In this document: piece after piece, positions 1 through 9,400 of the stretch
How the letters are laid out: every line of letters starts with the position of its first letter
How positions within the stretch are numbered: the stretch's first letter is position 1
NCBI GenBank assembly: GCA_026707745.1
Contig: JAPOWG010000006.1
Coordinates: 19,718-83,717 of the forward strand
Length of the DNA stretch: 64,000 nt
Direction: 5' to 3'
Origin: Chloroflexota bacterium
GTDB taxonomy: Bacteria > Chloroflexota > Anaerolineae > Aggregatilineales > Phototrophicaceae
Made by a program: the position numbers and the translations under genes
Notes under the pieces: generated by a model
Database searches by the model: none
What the model was told of the DNA's origin: nothing
What the model saw: only the letters and a program-made list of their open reading frames with translations

Positions 1-2993
1 TTGTCCAATTCACTGAGGTCGGCTCGACCTCGCTGCATTCCGCTTACTAGCTGAAGCAGCGCGATTCGATTCTTGCGCAATTGGCTGTCGTCGGCATGCA
101 CCAGCACGTGATCGAAGAAGTCTGTAATCGCCGGTACCATCCCTGCAAAGCCGGTCAGGAATCCATCGATGTTGTCTTCGTCGCCCAGGTTCTTGGCGCT
201 TGATGAATAGGCCCCGTACAGCGTTTTCTCTTGCGGCTCTTCGAGCAACTCCGGATAAAAGGACTGCGCCCCTTCATCCCGCGTTATTCGCGCGCAACGG
301 GCAAAGCTATCCAGAATGGATTCCCAATTCGGTTTTCCCACCCAATGCGCGAGTTCTTCGATACCCTGAACGGCGCGAAAAGGATTTGCCGCCTGCTCGG
401 CCAAGACAGCGCTGATGACGTCGCGCGGAACGCACAGTTTATCGCTCAGCCAATTGTCCAGGCGCCCGGTTAGGAATTCAAGAACCTGAATCCGCATATC
501 CGAGCGGACCTCGACCGGTTGGGCCTCCGCTATCCTTTTAATCGCCGGGCGCAAATCTGCGGAGATGCGCGCTTCCACGAGAATTCGTACGATACCCAGG
601 GCAGAACGCCGCAAGCCATAGGGATCCGATGTTGATTTCGGCGCCAAGCCGGCAGCCAGCAGTCCCACCAGGCTATCCAACTTGTCCGCCAGCGCAAGTA
701 ATCGGCCGGGGGCGCTGGTCGGGAATTTGTCGCCTGCCCCGCTCGGCAGCCAATGTTCGGCTATCGCCAGTGCGACGGCCGGATCGTATCCTTCTCGCAA
801 AGCGTATTCGCGCCCCATGACGCCTTGCAGCGAGGTCATCTCCACGACCATGCTCGTCGCCAGATCGGCCTTGGCGATCCCCGCCGCTTGTCGCGCGATG
901 TCGATATCAGATCGGTTGAAACCGAGCAACTCGCCGAGATCGTCAATTGTAGAAGCCACGCGGTCATTTTTCTCGCGCATCGAGCCTAATTCCGCTTGAA
1001 ATGTCAAGGTGTCCAGGCGCGGCAGATACGCTTGCAGCGGCTTCTTGATATCCGCTTGATAGAAGAATCTGGCGTCGGAAAAGCGCGCGCGTATGACTTG
1101 TTCGTTGCCATGGATCACTTTGTCCAAATGCTCGCTGTCGCCATTGCGCACGCCGATGAAGTAAGGCATCAGATTGCCAGCTTCATCTTCGACGGCGAAA
1201 TAGCGCTGATGTTTGCGCATGACAGTGACAAGCACATCGCGCGGCAATTCAAGATATGCTCTGTCAAATTCGCCGCGGAAGGCTGTCGGCGCTTCAACCA
1301 GGTTTGTCACTTCATCCAGCAGATCCCCGTCTGACGAAACGATGCCGCCGACATCACTCGCCAGCATATGGATTTGTTCTTGTATCGAATCGCGCCGCTG
1401 GTCAAAGCCGAGCTTGATGCCGTCTTCATCACAAAGGCGTTTATAGGCCTCCAAGCCCTCGATCAGGGTTTCTTTCGAACCATATGGGCGCAGTCCACGA
1501 GTGACATTTCCGCTGGCGACGCCCCCAAGCTCGAAGGGTATAACCGTTTCGCCGAACAGGGCCGCGATCCAGCGAATCGGGCGCGAATAAGCAAGTCCGC
1601 TGGCATTCCAACGCATCGACTTGCCAAATCTTATCTCGGACAAGAATTTTGGCAATTCGCCCGCCAGCACTTCTGTTGCTGGTAAACCGGCAATTTTCAC
1701 CAGCGCCGTCGCATAACTGCCGCCGTCGATCTCCTGGACGACCAGTTCGCCGACATCAATGCCTTTGCCGCGGGCGAAGCCCTCAGCCGCTCGCGTAGGC
1801 TTGCCGCTTTCATCGAATGCCCGCGCCGCCGGCGGACCCTTGGCAAGGAACTCTTCGTCGCTCTGTCTGTGAGCGACCTCATGCGCGATTATGACAATAC
1901 GGCGCGGAGTCGCGCTTACCTCAATACCCCTGTTCCCGAGTTTCAATGCATCGAACAGCGCCGGAACGGAACTTTGCAATTGTGACAATACGTCAGCGAC
2001 ATCATCGGCGGGCATTTCCTCCACGCCGATTTCAATCAGCAGGTCCGCCGCTGCCGTCGGCGCCGCCGGCATTGCGCCAGCTACCTGAGCTGGAGGAGCT
2101 TTCCATTTATCCGCCATTTTCATCAGCGGATAGGCCATTGCCTCCCGCTTTTGAACGTACTCTTTGGCGATCGTCCGCGTCATTTCGCGCATTCGGCGGA
2201 AATAGTTCGCGCGCTCGGTGACGCCAATAGCGCCGCGGGTATCCAGGACATTGAAGAGATGGCTGCACTTGAGCACGTAATCATAGGCGCTGATCAAGGC
2301 GTCGCCTTCCAGCGCATGTGAATACTCGCGTTCATAGGTATCGTAGACCCGCTTGAGCGCGCTGACATCGGCGACATCAAAATAATATCGACAGTGCTCT
2401 ACCTCTTCGTTGAACATCATGTCGCCGTAGTTTACGCCCTCCAGCCAGTCGATCTCCCAGGCGGAATCCTTCCCTTGCAAAGCCAATACAATTCGCTCGA
2501 TCCCATAGGTGATTTCCACGCTTACCGGATCAAGCGTCATGCCCCCCGCTTGCTGGAAATAGGTGAATTGCGTGATCTCCTGGCCGTCCAGCCACACTTC
2601 CCAACCCAGCCCCCAAGCGCCCAGGGCGGGCGATTCCCAGTTGTCTTCGACAAAGCGAATATCGTGCTCCCGCTGCTTGATGCCCAGCGCCTCCAACGAC
2701 GCCAGGTAAAGCTCTTGGGGATCCCCCGGGTCCGGCTTCAGGATGACCTGATATTGATAGTATTTCTGCATGCGATTGGGATTTTCCCCGAAGCGGCCAT
2801 CATCGGGTCGGACGCTCGGTTCGACATAAGCCACGCGCCAGGGCTCGGGACCCAATACGCGCAGAGTCGTCGCGGGATTGCCCGTGCCCGCCCCAACTTG
2901 CACGTTATACGGCTCCCAGATGACGCAGTCCTGCGCCGCCCAGAACTCGTGCAGTTTTAGAATGACCTGCTGGAAGTTCAGAGGATTCGCCAT
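1..2993 (-). CDS. glyQS: Glycyl-tRNA synthetase, alpha and beta subunits fused (3' end cut by window edge)
   Basis: The enzyme charges tRNA-Gly with glycine in the cytoplasm. The frame is open from ATG at 2993 to the left edge, about 997 codons, and ends in SELD, so only a few C-terminal residues should be missing. Residues 1 to about 300 are the alpha (GlyQ) catalytic part, with the class II motif-2 stretch [15 protein letters not shown] and motif 3 GIERIVLAL. An Ala/Pro-rich linker ([19 protein letters not shown]) then leads straight into the beta (GlyS) part, which begins [15 protein letters not shown]. Most bacteria of the tetrameric type have two genes; a fused form is known in chlamydiae and some other lineages. 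AAGGAG lies five bases before the ATG. I checked the junction and both ends in frame, not every codon. Confidence 0.93.
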   Translation of the reverse strand, partial: MANPLNFQQVILKLHEFWAAQDCVIWEPYNVQVGAGTGNPATTLRVLGPEPWRVAYVEPSVRPDDGRFGENPNRMQKYYQYQVILKPDPGDPQELYLASLEALGIKQREHDIRFVEDNWESPALGAWGLGWEVWLDGQEITQFTYFQQAGGMTLDPVSVEITYGIERIVLALQGKDSAWEIDWLEGVNYGDMMFNEEVEHCRYYFDVADVSALKRVYDTYEREYSHALEGDALISAYDYVLKCSHLFNVLDTRGAIGVTERANYFRRMREMTRTIAKEYVQKREAMAYPLMKMADKWKAPPAQVAGAMPAAPTAAADLLIEIGVEEMPADDVADVLSQLQSSVPALFDALKLGNRGIEVSATPRRIVIIAHEVAHRQSDEEFLAKGPPAARAFDESGKPTRAAEGFARGKGIDVGELVVQEIDGGSYATALVKIAGLPATEVLAGELPKFLSEIRFGKSMRWNASGLAYSRPIRWIAALFGETVIPFELGGVASGNVTRGLRPYGSKETLIEGLEAYKRLCDEDGIKLGFDQRRDSIQEQIHMLASDVGGIVSSDGDLLDEVTNLVEAPTAFRGEFDRAYLELPRDVLVTVMRKHQRYFAVEDEAGNLMPYFIGVRNGDSEHLDKVIHGNEQVIRARFSDARFFYQADIKKPLQAYLPRLDTLTFQAELGSMREKNDRVASTIDDLGELLGFNRSDIDIARQAAGIAKADLATSMVVEMTSLQGVMGREYALREGYDPAVALAIAEHWLPSGAGDKFPTSAPGRLLALADKLDSLVGLLAAGLAPKSTSDPYGLRRSALGIVRILVEARISADLRPAIKRIAEAQPVEVRSDMRIQVLEFLTGRLDNWLSDKLCVPRDVISAVLAEQAANPFRAVQGIEELAHWVGKPNWESILDSFARCARITRDEGAQSFYPELLEEPQEKTLYGAYSSSAKNLGDEDNIDGFLTGFAGMVPAITDFFDHVLVHADDSQLRKNRIALLQLVSGMQRGRADLSELD

Positions 2994-3035
2994 GACGCTC
3001 CTTGCTGCCTGCGATAGCCGGGATTAACGCGCTGC

Positions 3036-3041
3036 ATTATA
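3036..3041 (-). promoter_or_regulatory. Putative -10 box for glyQS
   Basis: A perfect TATAAT on the minus strand lies 43 bases before the glyQS start. The -35 at the right distance is poor, so only the -10 is supported. Confidence 0.45.
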
Positions 3042-3165
3042 CGAGCCCAAAAGCCAAATAACGAGGGGAAGGCGAACACCGGCAACATGCGGATGGAGAG
3101 GCTGGTCCCGACCGTGATCCGGATCAGCCTCAAGTTCTGGGTTGCCGGCCAGAAGGAGCTTCGAC

Positions 3166-4230
3166 TTATTCTCCCGCGACCTCGGGGGCGCTTTCCGCCT
3201 CGTCCTCGCTAACCCGCAGGAGATCCGCCTGGCTCAAATCGCTAAACGTGTCCAGCGCATACTCGCGGACAGTCACAAAGTAATCCGAGGTCGAAGATTT
3301 CAAGACAAAATTGCCGTCGTCTCGTTTCGTGCCGAAGGATAAGGTGTAGCTTTCGGTCGTGTATGATACTATATCTTCGCCGTCATCAGCTTCGTTCTCT
3401 CCCCTGTCCGCATCGTCTTGGGCGCTCTCCATTTCCAGCTCGACAATCTGCATGTACGCGACTTCAACTGTGACCGTCGGTTCGGCCAGGCCGTATTCAT
3501 CCAGGGGGACCCGACCGAGCGGCTCAACCATAATAATGGAGGAGGCATTGCGGGTTATGCTCGGCATCAAGGTATCTTCAAAAGCTTCGCCTTCTGGCAA
3601 GCCTAGGTATCGCCAGGTCCCGCCATCAGGCTCGAACTCAAAACTGCCATTCGCATTGCTCACCTTGATCCTGATGAGGTCTTCTTGCGGGACGCTGATA
3701 TAGCTGGTATCAATCCACCCGGATACCTGAGTTGAGGCTTCCCAAGCGCTGAGGCCCGTCCCTAGATAGGCCCGGTCGTCGCCTTCAAGGCGCGCGTATA
3801 CCGTATCGGCCCCGGCGCTGCCGCCAAGATAGAGCGCTCTAGTCTCGTCGCCGCTGGCGATGCTCAGTTTGCGCCGGAATTCCTCCTCAGCCACTTCGAG
3901 CCGCGCGAAGTTCGCCGGATTGCTCGCGACAAGTCGACCCGTATCCAGTCCTGCGATGCTGGCCAGCAGTTCATCGGCTTTGTCACTGTTCACCGGGAAG
4001 TCGTCGGCCTTGGGCAGTACCCAGCCATCATCGCGGCGCGCGATGGTCAAGGAATTGTCGAGATCATCGGCGATGACCAACTCTCTAACATCGTCGGCCT
4101 TGAATCCCGGCCAAAGCGGCTGCACAGTCCGGTCTTCCCTGCCCGTTCTTGCGCCGACCGAAATGGCCAGCAAAACGATCTGAACAACCAGCGCGGCTGC
4201 GAGGGTCATATTGCTTCGGTTCAGCATCAT
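3166..4230 (-). CDS. DUF4340 domain protein, third gene of GldA/GldF-GldG-type ABC exporter
   Basis: A 354-residue protein with one N-terminal membrane segment (about residues 8-26) and a long extracytoplasmic part. The stretch from about residue 35, with repeated short beta-rich units and WVLPKADDFPVNSDKADELL, looks like DUF4340. Proteins of this family usually follow a GldG-type gene and are thought to be accessory parts of an ABC exporter of unknown substrate. An acidic insert (about residues 270-290) is rich in Asp and Glu. The start overlaps the stop of the upstream permease gene by four bases (ATGA), so translation is probably coupled. AAGGAGG precedes two adjacent ATGs; either could be used. 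Confidence 0.75.
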   Translation of the reverse strand: MMLNRSNMTLAAALVVQIVLLAISVGARTGREDRTVQPLWPGFKADDVRELVIADDLDNSLTIARRDDGWVLPKADDFPVNSDKADELLASIAGLDTGRLVASNPANFARLEVAEEEFRRKLSIASGDETRALYLGGSAGADTVYARLEGDDRAYLGTGLSAWEASTQVSGWIDTSYISVPQEDLIRIKVSNANGSFEFEPDGGTWRYLGLPEGEAFEDTLMPSITRNASSIIMVEPLGRVPLDEYGLAEPTVTVEVAYMQIVELEMESAQDDADRGENEADDGEDIVSYTTESYTLSFGTKRDDGNFVLKSSTSDYFVTVREYALDTFSDLSQADLLRVSEDEAESAPEVAGE

Positions 4231-7157
4231 GCGCCTCCTTCGATTATGCTGGCGCCCTCATTTGAATTGTCACCTCTTACGTCGGCCGGCGCGATCAACG
4301 CGAGAGGTTCTTCGGCGCGGACTTGCAATTGCCATAATATGCCGATCATAAGCAGTCCGACCAGAGCCACAGCATAGTTCATCAGCACCCACTGATTCTG
4401 CTGTTCCTCCGGTATCGGCGGCAGGATGCGCGCGGCGCTGCCCCGGCTGCGAATAGAGGCCAGGGAAAGATCTTCGGTCAGCCAATCGATAGCGTTCCCG
4501 AAGAGTTGCAAATTGCTGGCGAAGCGGTCGCCGCTAAAGTTCAGCGATATCTGGTATACGTTGTCATTGATAAATTCCGAGCTGCCCAAGACGATCAATC
4601 GCGTATTGCCCGGCGAGCGCTCGATCAAACCGATTGCCGCCTGCTCGGCGCTCTCTACTTCCACAGCCGACTCGCCGCCGTCTTCGACTTTGAAGGGCGA
4701 ATCCTTGCCGAGGAAAAAGCTCTCAAATGAACCTTCCACTAGGACCGCCAGCGGGAACGGTTTCTGGTCGGCGCCGATCATGAAGCCCAATTCGGGGTAC
4801 AACTCCAGATCGGGCTGCAAGTTGCTGTCGCTGGTTTCCCAGGATGCCGGGCTCGAGCGAATCAGTTCTCTGGACCTGGCGTCGTCGAACCGGGACTCTT
4901 CGACGAGGACCGGCGACGCCCAGTTCATGGTGACGAAGGGTAAGCTATTGACAATGCTGCTCTCAACATTGAGACCGTCCGGGCGGACGTCGATAAAGAA
5001 TGGATAGTCCAGAGCCTGTACTTCGGTAACGACCATGTCACCCAGGTCGCGCTGCGTCTGCATGGGGAATGGCGCATTCTGTTGATCCATCACCAGACTT
5101 TCGCCAATGTCAACGCCATAACTGCGCAGCATCTCGGCAATGCTATTTTCATTGACATCCAGCACCAGCGTACCCTGTATGGGATCAAGGCCGAGGCGAT
5201 AGTGCCCGACGGCGGCGATAAGCGAACCGCCGCGCATGATGTACTGGTCGATGGCGTAACGCTGCAAATCCGTCATGCTGTGTGGCGCGATCAGGATCAA
5301 CACATCGAGATCGTCGGGGACCTTGCCGTCATCAAGCGTCAGTCGGCGCAATTCATAGGATTCGCGCAAGCTGTCTTCCAAGATCGCATATTGCTGCAGG
5401 TTTGGCATCTGGCGTCCGAATTGGTCAATCGCCTGCCCGGGCGGCGTCCACAAGCCGATCACTTTTAGAAATCCTGAGGACGAGCGCTTTAAGGCCGCTT
5501 CGACGGACTTGCGAATCTCGGCCTGGCTCAGCTCGCCGGAGGGGAAGATCACCTGAAAACCGTCCCCGGTCTCCACTACCAGATGCAGGAAAAAGGTCTC
5601 TACAGCGAAAAAACTCGTCGCCACCGGCTGAATCTGATAGCGTTCGGCCAGCTCCTCTTCGCTGGTGTCCGCCTCAGGGGCGGACAGATCGACGATCTTG
5701 AAACTGGCTTTGTCGGGGTTGGCGCCCGTGATGTCCTCCGCAACTTCCTCGATAGTCCGGCTGAGCTCTTGCATAGAGGGCGGCAAGGTGGAAGACGTCA
5801 GATACAAGGTCATTGCAGCCGGTTGATCAAACGATGCCAACACGGCCTCCAGGCTTTGAAAACCATAGACAACCCGCTGTATGTTGCTTGTCAGATCGTA
5901 TTCCAGGTTGCGCAAGCGCACATTGACGCCAAAGGGCGAGTCGACGATCTCGACAAGATCCGTGAAGTTGAGCGTCGCGGTCTGGTCGCCGTAAACGATC
6001 AGCAAGTCAAAATAAACATTGACCAGGGACACGCCGCCGCGGTCGCTGACTTGCAGCGGCGTCGGTCGAATGCCGTAGATCTGGTTCGCTTCGCGTTCCA
6101 ATTCCGGATGAGCCAGCGGATCGACAAAGTCCAGTTCCAGTTTGCCCTTCGCGGCCAGTTCATATTCCCGCAAGGTATCCTTGATGCGCGGGACCAGCGG
6201 CGCCAACAAGGGATGACTCTCTTCGCTGAAATATCCGCGAATCAGAAGCGGTTCTTGCAATCCTTCCAACAATAGCCGAGTCACTTCGGACAAGCTGTAT
6301 TCCCTGTGCTGCGTGAGATCCAGCCGTGCCGCACCGGCCGGAGCGATCAACAGGTTGAATGCCAGCAGATTGGCGCCAACCAAAGCCAGAGCAATCTTGC
6401 CGTTCAAGCGACCAAGTCGCTGTTGATCCCCCCTGCTCCAGCGTTTGCTTTCCAGTGACAAGATGTTGGCGGCCAAGAAGAACAATGTCAGCGACAGATA
6501 ATAGACCAGGTCGCGGGGGTCAATGACGCCGCGTTCAATGCTTTCAAAGCGGCTGCCTGTGCCAAACAAGCGCAAGATCTCGCCCGTGCTCGCCCCGAGT
6601 AAATCGGTGATAGCGGGAGAGCCGATAGCCTGAAATAGTCCGCAAACGACGACAGTGCCTATAAGCGCTACCAGTTGATTATCCGTTCTCGAAGACAGGA
6701 AGAGCCCGATCGCGATATAACACGACGCCAATAAAAGCGTCGCCAGATATCCGCCGATAACTGGTCCCCAGTCGAGGTTGCCCAGGCTGGCAACCGTGAA
6801 GGGCAAGAAGAAGGTCAGGGCCAGCGCAACCGCAACCAGCGTCAGCGCCGACAAGAATTTGCCCGCGACCAGTTCAACCAGCCGCACCGGCATGGTAAGC
6901 AAGACCTGCAAGTTGCCGCTGTCTTCTTCACGGCTCCATTGATGCATGGTCAAGGCCGCAACTAGCAAGATCATCAGCAGCGGCATCCATTCAAATAGCG
7001 CCCGGACATCGGCGATGCCGCGCGCAAAAAACGAATCCACCCAGAAGAAAACGAAGAGCGTCAAGACCAGGAAGACCCCGACAAAGATGAGAGCCATGGG
7101 CGAGCCAAAATAAAGTTTGAGTTCCTTCTTGGCAATCGAGAGAATCTTCTTCATCAT
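4227..7157 (-). CDS. ABC permease fused to GldG-like auxiliary domain
   Basis: A 976-residue fusion. Residues 1 to about 240 form an ABC-2 type permease (GldF-like) with six hydrophobic segments, beginning MKKILSIAKKELKLYFGSP. A further membrane segment (NLLAFNLLIAPAGAARLDLT) then starts a large extracytoplasmic GldG-like domain, with YSLSEVTRLLLEGLQEPL typical of that family, and a last membrane segment sits near the C-terminus (VALVGLLMIGILWQL). In gliding Bacteroidetes these are separate proteins, GldF and GldG. The reading frame stays open upstream to 7415, but that part is antisense to the ATPase gene. I chose ATG at 7157 because AGGAGGGG lies just before it; the next ATG at 7154 is an equal alternative. 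Only seven bases separate it from the ATPase gene. Confidence 0.82.
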   Translation of the reverse strand: MMKKILSIAKKELKLYFGSPMALIFVGVFLVLTLFVFFWVDSFFARGIADVRALFEWMPLLMILLVAALTMHQWSREEDSGNLQVLLTMPVRLVELVAGKFLSALTLVAVALALTFFLPFTVASLGNLDWGPVIGGYLATLLLASCYIAIGLFLSSRTDNQLVALIGTVVVCGLFQAIGSPAITDLLGASTGEILRLFGTGSRFESIERGVIDPRDLVYYLSLTLFFLAANILSLESKRWSRGDQQRLGRLNGKIALALVGANLLAFNLLIAPAGAARLDLTQHREYSLSEVTRLLLEGLQEPLLIRGYFSEESHPLLAPLVPRIKDTLREYELAAKGKLELDFVDPLAHPELEREANQIYGIRPTPLQVSDRGGVSLVNVYFDLLIVYGDQTATLNFTDLVEIVDSPFGVNVRLRNLEYDLTSNIQRVVYGFQSLEAVLASFDQPAAMTLYLTSSTLPPSMQELSRTIEEVAEDITGANPDKASFKIVDLSAPEADTSEEELAERYQIQPVATSFFAVETFFLHLVVETGDGFQVIFPSGELSQAEIRKSVEAALKRSSSGFLKVIGLWTPPGQAIDQFGRQMPNLQQYAILEDSLRESYELRRLTLDDGKVPDDLDVLILIAPHSMTDLQRYAIDQYIMRGGSLIAAVGHYRLGLDPIQGTLVLDVNENSIAEMLRSYGVDIGESLVMDQQNAPFPMQTQRDLGDMVVTEVQALDYPFFIDVRPDGLNVESSIVNSLPFVTMNWASPVLVEESRFDDARSRELIRSSPASWETSDSNLQPDLELYPELGFMIGADQKPFPLAVLVEGSFESFFLGKDSPFKVEDGGESAVEVESAEQAAIGLIERSPGNTRLIVLGSSEFINDNVYQISLNFSGDRFASNLQLFGNAIDWLTEDLSLASIRSRGSAARILPPIPEEQQNQWVLMNYAVALVGLLMIGILWQLQVRAEEPLALIAPADVRGDNSNEGASIIEGGA

Positions 7158-7164
7158 GCCCCTC

Positions 7165-8079
7165 CTATGCCCTGGTCGCCAGTTGATTGAAGAAGGACTC
7201 GAGCGTGATATCGTCGCGGCGAATCTCCCTGACTGCCCAGTCCTTGGCGCGCGCCATCGCGTAGACGGCCGGCGTGACTTCCAGGTTGCTGCTGATGCGA
7301 TATGCGGGAAAACCGTCAGCCGACTGGACGGCGTCGACCCGGGTAACGCCTTCAATCTCACCCAGGTCCGCGAAAATGCCCTCGACATCACTTTGCAGGA
7401 CCAGCAGAGCGTCATTGCTCCGCCGCAATTCCTGCAGGTTTTGATCCGCCTTTACCTGGCCATTGATGATGATGATGACACGGTCGCAAATCGCTTCGAC
7501 ATCGGAAAGGATGTGCGACGAAAACAATACGCTGCTGTCCTGCGCCAAGCCCTTGATCAAGGCGCGAATCTCGACGATCTGTGTTGGATCCAGGCCAACG
7601 GTTGGCTCGTCAAGAATCAAGAAGCTGGGTTTGTGCAAGATCGCCTGCGCCAAGCCAACCCGTTGGCGCAAGCCCTTGCTAAGCGAAGAGATCGGGCGGG
7701 TCAGGTAGTCCTGCAAGCCCGTGCCGTAGATGGCTTCCGACAGCAAACCGAGCATCTGAGCCGCTGGCACGTCCCGCAGATCGGCGATCATCATCAAATA
7801 GCCCTGCACCGATAGCTCGGGATACAAGGGTGTATTCTCCGACAGGTAACCGATCCTGGCTTGTACCGCGCGCAGATCGCTCAGGACGCCTTTGCCGTCG
7901 ATTTCAACCCAGCCGTCATCGGGATGAAGGAATCCGGTAATGATCTTGATCGCCGTTGATTTTCCGGCGCCGTTAGGTCCGAGCAAGCCGACGATTTCTC
8001 CGGGTTCGATGGAAAAACTCACCCCGCGCAGCGCTTCAATCGCGCCGTAGCGTTTGCTGATGTTATGCACATTGATCAT
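7165..8079 (-). CDS. ABC transporter ATP-binding protein (GldA-like)
   Basis: This 304-residue ATPase powers the exporter encoded by the next two genes. It has Walker A GPNGAGKST (about residues 34-42), the signature SLSKGLRQRVGLAQA, Walker B FLILDEPTVGLDP and the switch His in SSHILSDVEAICD. The C-terminal 80 residues are the variable extension typical of GldA and NatA-type ATPases. The frame is open further upstream to 8202, but homology starts at MINVHNISKRYG, so ATG 8079 is preferred. First gene of a tight three-gene minus-strand operon. The substrate cannot be told from sequence. Confidence 0.88.
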   Translation of the reverse strand: MINVHNISKRYGAIEALRGVSFSIEPGEIVGLLGPNGAGKSTAIKIITGFLHPDDGWVEIDGKGVLSDLRAVQARIGYLSENTPLYPELSVQGYLMMIADLRDVPAAQMLGLLSEAIYGTGLQDYLTRPISSLSKGLRQRVGLAQAILHKPSFLILDEPTVGLDPTQIVEIRALIKGLAQDSSVLFSSHILSDVEAICDRVIIIINGQVKADQNLQELRRSNDALLVLQSDVEGIFADLGEIEGVTRVDAVQSADGFPAYRISSNLEVTPAVYAMARAKDWAVREIRRDDITLESFFNQLATRA

Positions 8080-8225
8080 AGGCTGAGACCTTTCTCGCTC
8101 ATCCCGAAAAACGTCTTTTCTGTCTGTGTCCGCCCTCACAAACGACAAAACGTAGAGAGCGGAGCTTAGATTGTCATGAACCCAACGAAAGCACGCTGGC
8201 AATCATATGCTTCGCGCATAAGAAA

Positions 8226-8255
8226 TGTATATGAAAATTTATAAGAAACTGTAAA
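8226..8255 (-). promoter_or_regulatory. Putative promoter of the ABC exporter operon
   Basis: On the minus strand TTTACA is followed after 18 bases by TATACA, in an AT-rich patch that stands out from the GC-rich surroundings. It would give a leader of about 140 bases before the ATPase gene. Confidence 0.35.
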
Positions 8256-8266
8256 ATTTTGGGCGC

Positions 8267-9211
8267 TTAGCAAGACAGGTTTTCCACGCGCGTATCCGAC
8301 AGCATCCGCAGATAGTGGCTGTAACTGAACTGCGCCCCGCCGGCGTACAAAGCGTTGACAGTACCGGCTGCTACCCCGCTGCGGATTGCTTCGGCATGGC
8401 TTTGGCCGCGCGCCAATGCTGTCACGATGCCGGCGTGAAGACAATCCCCGCTGGCGATAGGATCAACCGCTTGGATTCCTGGCGGCGTCGCCTTGAGGAA
8501 TGCATCCTTGGTGAACAGCAGCGCGCCTTCCGCCCCCAGCGAAACAACAACGATCTGGATGCCATCGTTGAGCAAGGCTTTGGCGGCGTCAATGACCTCC
8601 CTCCGCTTTTGAACATCAAGTTTCATCGCGGCCGCCAGCTCCTCCGCATTCACCTTGATGGCGAAGGGCCTGGCCGCGATCGCATTCGAAAGCGCCCGGC
8701 CGCTGCTATCGATCCAAACGCGCTTGCCCAAGGCCTTCAGGCGCCCTATGGCATCTGCCGGGGCATCTGCCGGTACGCCTTCCGGCACGCTGCCGCAAAA
8801 GCAGATCGCGCTCACAGTCTGGCTTTCCGCGACTCGACAGACATCGTCCGCCAACGCGCGCCAATCAGAGCTCCCGACCTGTCCGGATTCATTGATGACC
8901 GTCGAAACGCCATCCGCGTTGGCAATGATTGTGCAGGTTCTGGTTTCGCCATCGAACCAGGTCCATTCGGCCTTATAACCCGCTTCCTGCACCATCGCCG
9001 CCACCATGCGCCCGGTATGCCCGCCCAGCAAACCCATCGACAGGGGACGACCGCCGAGGATCTTCACAGCTCGCATCATGTTGAGTCCCTTGCCGCCTGG
9101 CACGACTACGCCGCGACTGATGCGCGAAATATGTCCTACGGCAAAATCGGGCACAACAAGCGTGCGATCCAAAGCGGCATTGGGCGTCACGCAGATGATC
9201 TTGTCGGTCAC
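8267..9211 (-). CDS. PfkB-family carbohydrate kinase (1-phosphofructokinase / tagatose-6-phosphate kinase type)
   Basis: A 314-residue cytoplasmic sugar or sugar-phosphate kinase. The N-terminus (ICVTPNAALDRTL) and PGGKGLNMMRAVKILGG (from residue 38) are of the FruK/LacC subgroup. The catalytic-base motif reads ASGDC (about residues 253-257), where GAGD or GSGD is usual; the catalytic Asp is present. I take GTG at 9211 as the start because it has AGGCGAG before it and begins the homologous region; the frame is open upstream to 9331 without conserved sequence. The gene stands alone, so the substrate is not fixed by context: fructose 1-phosphate is a guess. Confidence 0.8.
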   Translation of the reverse strand: MTDKIICVTPNAALDRTLVVPDFAVGHISRISRGVVVPGGKGLNMMRAVKILGGRPLSMGLLGGHTGRMVAAMVQEAGYKAEWTWFDGETRTCTIIANADGVSTVINESGQVGSSDWRALADDVCRVAESQTVSAICFCGSVPEGVPADAPADAIGRLKALGKRVWIDSSGRALSNAIAARPFAIKVNAEELAAAMKLDVQKRREVIDAAKALLNDGIQIVVVSLGAEGALLFTKDAFLKATPPGIQAVDPIASGDCLHAGIVTALARGQSHAEAIRSGVAAGTVNALYAGGAQFSYSHYLRMLSDTRVENLSC

Positions 9212-9316
9212 TGTCTCGCCTGCTTCTCTGCTATAACGGCATCGCCCTACCCTAGCCCAATCGTCGGCCGAGGACAAGCTGAGACCTGCGATTGTAATAC
9301 GCGACGGTCTGCCACT

Positions 9317-9344
9317 TTGCCGCTCTTTCACTCCTAGCTACAAT
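9317..9344 (+). promoter_or_regulatory. Putative promoter of the FHA protein gene
   Basis: TTGCCG, 16 bases, then TACAAT, ending 56 bases before the ATG at 9401, in the region between two divergent genes. Confidence 0.42.
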
Positions 9345-9400
9345 ACGACGAACCCGGTTGGCTGACTCGTCGCAAGATTTCACGGGAGCTGAGCATAGCC

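Noticed and set aside
8315..9337. 340-codon open frame on the plus strand
   Set aside because: Antisense shadow of the PfkB kinase gene, which has clear motifs.
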